62,523 nt of DNA from Bryobacterales bacterium (GTDB lineage: Bacteria; Acidobacteriota; Terriglobia; Bryobacterales; UBA6623). The position numbers were made by a program, and so were the translations under genes. Numbering within the stretch: the stretch's first letter is position 1; every line of letters starts with the position of its first letter. The notes below the pieces were generated by a model. That model had not been told where the DNA came from. It saw only the letters and a program-made list of their open reading frames with translations, and did not search any database. The stretch is from contig JAPPMB010000171.1 in NCBI GenBank assembly GCA_028819255.1, positions 31,371-93,893 on the forward strand, given 5' to 3'. Of this stretch, positions 59,811-62,523 are shown in pieces.

Positions 59811-60986
59811 ATGCGTCGCAGGCACTTTCTCGCCGCGTCAGGCGCGGCCGCGCTGTCGCTCCGCGCCCAGGCCCGGTTTCGGGTCGGCGTCATCGGCCAC
59901 ACCAACCGGGGCAATTATGGCCACGGCATCGGGGATGTCTGGCCGGCGTTTCCGCAGACGAAGGTCGTGGCGGTCGCCGACCCCGACCCCGACGGCCGCG
60001 CCAAGGTCAGGGAACGCACGGGCGCGGCCGCCGCCTATGCCGACTACCGCGAGCTTCTCGAAAAGGAGAAGCCCGACATCGTCAGCATCTGCCCGCGGCA
60101 CACCGACCAGCGTCGCGAGATGGTGACGGCGGCAGCCCGGGCTGGCTGCCACATGTATCTCGAGAAGCCTTTCGCGGGAACGCTGACCGATGCCGACGAG
60201 ATGGTCAAGGCCGTCCGCAAGGCCGGCGTCAGGGTCCAGCTGGCGCACCAGATGCGCAGATCGCCTTTCACGCTGAAGGCGCTGCAGATGATCGAGGCCG
60301 GAGAGATCGGCGAGATCCACGAGGTGCGCGGGCGCGGTAAGGAGGACTTTCGTGCGGGCGGAGAGGATCTCGTGGTCCTCGGATCGCACATCTTCGACAT
60401 GATGCGGGCGGTTCTCAGCGATCCCGCGTGGGTGTTCGCGCACGTCACCTCCGGGGGCGAGGAGCTGTCCTTCGACCACCTGCGCAAGCCGAACGAGCCG
60501 ATTGGGCCCGTGGCGGGCCGACAGATGGCGGCCATGTTCTCGTTCGGCGGCGGGCGGCACGGGTTCTTCTCGACGAAGGAGTCAAGCGCCACGCACCCCT
60601 GGCGGTTCGGCACCCATGTGTACGGAACGAAGGGCCGGATCTTTCTCCCGAATGAAATCTACGACGAGAGGTCGCAGGGCTTCGTCCTGCGCAGTGGGGC
60701 CTGGGTCCCCGGTCGCGGCAAGGAGTGGGAGCCCATTGAGCCCGACCACCGTAGCTTCGGGGACCAGCGCTACCTGACGGCGAACGCCCTGATGGTCGAG
60801 GACCTGCTGGACGCGATCGCGAGCGGTCGCGAACCCGCTTGCAGCGAGCGGGCGGGGCGGTGGACAGTCGAGATGACGCAGGGCATGTACGCCTCGCAGC
60901 TCGACCGGGCGGTGAAGGACTTTCCCCTTGAGGACCGGAAGCATCCCCTGGAGACGCTCCGCGCGAGCCGAGGGCGGGGAGGCTAG
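59811..60986 (+). CDS. Gfo/Idh/MocA family oxidoreductase, Tat-exported
   Basis: A 391-residue NAD(P)-dependent oxidoreductase with an N-terminal twin-Arg-like MRRRHFLAASGAAALSLRAQ. The Rossmann fold follows (RVGVIGHTNRGNYG, VVAVADPDPDGRAKV), with the conserved EKPFAGT loop containing the catalytic Lys. A C-terminal alpha/beta domain has EIHEVRGRGKEDFRAGGEDL and GTKGRIFLPNE. Exported members are typical of Planctomycetota/Acidobacteriota and act on sugars. A TATAGT lies 9 bp above the start, hinting at a nearly leaderless transcript. Its stop overlaps the convergent gene by 4 bp. Confidence 0.92.
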   Translation: MRRRHFLAASGAAALSLRAQARFRVGVIGHTNRGNYGHGIGDVWPAFPQTKVVAVADPDPDGRAKVRERTGAAAAYADYRELLEKEKPDIVSICPRHTDQRREMVTAAARAGCHMYLEKPFAGTLTDADEMVKAVRKAGVRVQLAHQMRRSPFTLKALQMIEAGEIGEIHEVRGRGKEDFRAGGEDLVVLGSHIFDMMRAVLSDPAWVFAHVTSGGEELSFDHLRKPNEPIGPVAGRQMAAMFSFGGGRHGFFSTKESSATHPWRFGTHVYGTKGRIFLPNEIYDERSQGFVLRSGAWVPGRGKEWEPIEPDHRSFGDQRYLTANALMVEDLLDAIASGREPACSERAGRWTVEMTQGMYASQLDRAVKDFPLEDRKHPLETLRASRGRGG

Positions 60987-61723
60987 ATCACCCCGCGGCG
61001 TCCGCCGCTGCCGACAAACCGCGGGTCCACGGGCCACCGGTGGTCCTTCTGGAACATCCGCCAGTTGTCGTACACGACCTCGCCCACGTAGTAGGCATCG
61101 CGATAGCGGCTGTGCTGTGTCGGCAGCTCCGCCTCGTCGGCGGGATGGCGCAGTTTCGGACTGAGCACGAAGTCCATGTAGGTGAATGCCTTGAAATTCC
61201 TGCCGAAGAAGGCGAGCTCCGAAATCACGCCGGGACACTCGCGGCGCATGATCACGGCCGCCTCCTCGGCGTCGGGATCCTCGGGCAGGCCGTCCATGAT
61301 CTCCCCAATCTCGGAAAGTTCGCGCTCGACTGCCGACTTGCCCGTGTCCCGCCAAATCCCGAGACGGTAGCGCAGCGCTCCTAGGCGGGAGCGCGCAAAC
61401 AGGATCAGCACGATCGCCGCGAACGGCGGAAGGAATCGCGCCGCAAAGCCCGCATCCCCCCAACTGCCCACGACCCAGGCCCCCCAGGCCGCGGCAGCGG
61501 CCACTCCGACGACGAGCGTCAGGATTCCCGGCACGACCGAACGCGTAACCACGAATCTCGGAAAAAACGACTCCAGCGTCTCCCGGATTGCGGCCAACGC
61601 CTCGCGCGCCCTTGCGGCTGCGAAGGACGACTTGTCCAGAGTCTCGTGGGCAGCCGCCGGCGGGTAGTAGAGAATGAACAGCTTCTCGGTCGGGACCGGC
61701 TGGCCGCTGAAACTGCAATGCAT
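60983..61723 (-). CDS. Two-helix membrane protein of unknown function
   Basis: A 246-residue protein with two adjacent hydrophobic segments (SVVPGILTLVVGVAAAAAWG, about 63-82; FLPPFAAIVLILFARSRLG, about 97-115). A cytosolic-looking N-terminus (EKLFILYYPPAAAHETLDKS) and a long C-terminus with SELAFFGRNFKAFTYMDFVL and AYYVGEVVYDNWRMFQKDH flank them. No family recognised. Convergent with the Gfo/Idh gene, overlapping it by 4 bp. Confidence 0.7.
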   Translation of the reverse strand: MHCSFSGQPVPTEKLFILYYPPAAAHETLDKSSFAAARAREALAAIRETLESFFPRFVVTRSVVPGILTLVVGVAAAAAWGAWVVGSWGDAGFAARFLPPFAAIVLILFARSRLGALRYRLGIWRDTGKSAVERELSEIGEIMDGLPEDPDAEEAAVIMRRECPGVISELAFFGRNFKAFTYMDFVLSPKLRHPADEAELPTQHSRYRDAYYVGEVVYDNWRMFQKDHRWPVDPRFVGSGGRRGVI

Positions 61724-62078
61724 GGAGTGGACCCGGACGGAAGGCCGGCACCTTCCGGAACGGTGACGCCATTGTGGCGAGACGTGTTTCCGAGCGTATC
61801 ACAGGCCCTCGGCCGGAGTTTCGGGATCCGAACCGGCGGCGGAAACCAAGCCCGAGCACCGCTCCCCCGGCGGGAAAGCCGCCCGGAGACTCGGCGTTCG
61901 GTGGTCGACGACATCGTGTCCGGCCAGGACATGCTTGCAACCCGCTGGGCACGGTCGACGAATTCGCGACCTCACGTCGTGCGCAAGGGCCCGCGACGGC
62001 CGCGATCTTCCGCCCCGCCGGCGCGGAAGCCGGTTCCGGGCCGGATTGCGGGCGGCCGTCCGGTTCATCCCGGCCCGT
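61724..62078. other. 355-bp stretch with no supported gene
   Basis: Only Arg/Pro-rich shadow frames on both strands. It lies between the minus-strand membrane protein and the 3' end of the DUF4143 gene, and I see nothing recognisable in it. Confidence 0.4.
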
Positions 62079-62522
62079 CTACGGAAGCCTGGCGAGAGGC
62101 ACGATTGCAGGGAGCAGCTCCCGCACGGGCAGGCAGACGATCCCGTCGGAGACCAGGCGCTCGTCCCCTCCGTAGGCAAGCCGAACTCTGGCTTCGGGAA
62201 AGTCCTTCCTGAACGTCTTGAGATGCCTCAGATCCCGGCGCCGGACTCGTGCCCCGCGCTTGACCTCAAGCGCCCAGAAATCCCCAGGTCCGTAAACGAC
62301 GAAGTCGACCTCGCTTCCGCCGCGCGTCTTCCAGTAGAACAGTCGCGCGTCGGATCCGGAGTAGTCGATCCATGCCCGAAGGTGCTGGGCGACAAGCCCT
62401 TCCAGAGCCCCCCCGTCCACCTCCTCCGGCCCGGCCAGAGGACCCGCCCGACCGAGGGAGCGGAAGACCCCCGCGTCCACCAAGTAGAAACACGGATGCA
62501 CGGCCCTTCGCCCGCGCGCCCA
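62079..62522 (-). CDS. DUF4143-type ATPase, C-terminal part, cut by the window edge
   Basis: The frame is open to the right edge and reads HPCFYLVDAGVFRSLG, LEGLVAQHLRAWIDYSGSDA, RLFYWKTRGGSEVDFVVYGP and FWALEVKRGARVRRRDLRHL. This is the DUF4143 C-terminal domain (PD-(D/E)XK-like EVDFV...LEVK core) of the AAA+ proteins annotated 'ATP-binding protein, DUF4143'. The AAA+ part would lie beyond the window. The family is abundant in mobile and defence-rich regions; its function is not established. Confidence 0.85.
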   Translation of the reverse strand, partial: WARGRRAVHPCFYLVDAGVFRSLGRAGPLAGPEEVDGGALEGLVAQHLRAWIDYSGSDARLFYWKTRGGSEVDFVVYGPGDFWALEVKRGARVRRRDLRHLKTFRKDFPEARVRLAYGGDERLVSDGIVCLPVRELLPAIVPLARLP

Positions 62523-62523
62523 C

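Noticed and set aside
1..62523. CRISPR array, rRNA or tRNA genes
   Set aside because: I saw no regularly spaced direct repeats and no rRNA segments or tRNA cloverleaf with a TTC-A/GA arm. A tRNAscan or Infernal run would be needed to exclude a tRNA formally.

Overview
GC-rich (about 65 %) bacterial window that most resembles an Acidobacteriota chromosome of the Bryobacterales/Solibacteres type. The evidence is the gene mix: an Oar-like TonB-dependent receptor with an N-terminal carboxypeptidase-regulatory domain, two DUF1501/PSD1 (DUF1549-DUF1553) pairs, two CRTAC1-type FG-GAP/ASPIC-UnbV proteins, sulfatases, and Tat-exported oxidoreductases. Planctomycetota share some of these families, so the phylum is an inference.

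Layout. (1) 1-8097: one long minus-strand block. A GldA/GldF/GldG-like ABC system plus a DUF4340 protein runs into apt-ispE-prs-rplY. (2) 8333-13990: a sulfatase, a higA antitoxin with a degenerate toxin partner, a Uma2-type nuclease, and a graveyard holding an NHL/beta-propeller relic and a 5'-truncated IS1634-like transposase relic. (3) 13998-36885: a catabolic/export island with CRTAC1-DUF1501-PSD1, an enolase-superfamily dehydratase, TPR, the TonB receptor, TPR-CRTAC1-MFS, a GntR/FCD regulator and a second DUF1501-PSD1 pair. (4) 37180-39919: an IS256-like relic, then a second copy of the sulfatase+higA block. It lies in direct orientation 29,776 bp from the first, and its first 932 bp are identical to the first copy. 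(5) 40365-47848: a DUF3500 protein, O-acetylhomoserine sulfhydrylase, and a PDZ-GAF-PAS histidine kinase with an NtrC-type regulator whose GAFTGA loop reads GAFPGA. (6) 48128-51060: an AT-richer islet of four small unknown genes, followed by relics of an IS256-like transposase, a PD-(D/E)XK protein and a DUF4338 protein. (7) 51168-54869: a GAF/SpoIIE phosphatase and the heme genes hemG-hemE. (8) 55385-62522: lipoprotein, zinc ribbon, DinB, LamG-like protein, aldo/keto reductase, rhodanese lipoprotein, Gfo/Idh/MocA oxidoreductase, a membrane protein and a partial DUF4143 protein at the right edge.

How the genes may work together. The island has outer-membrane uptake (TonB receptor), inner-membrane uptake (MFS of sugar-acid type), an acid-sugar dehydratase (enolase superfamily), a GntR/FCD regulator of the kind that senses such acids, and large secreted cytochrome-like/sulfatase-fold proteins. 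It looks like a dedicated pathway for one exogenous, possibly sulfated, carbohydrate-derived acid. The substrate cannot be read from sequence.

The most remarkable single observation is the rhodanese gene at 59287-59730. The only in-frame stop is a UGA exactly at the catalytic cysteine position. A bacterial-SECIS-like hairpin lies 14-33 nt downstream and the reading frame continues intact through the rest of the domain. This is the pattern of a selenocysteine rhodanese lipoprotein.
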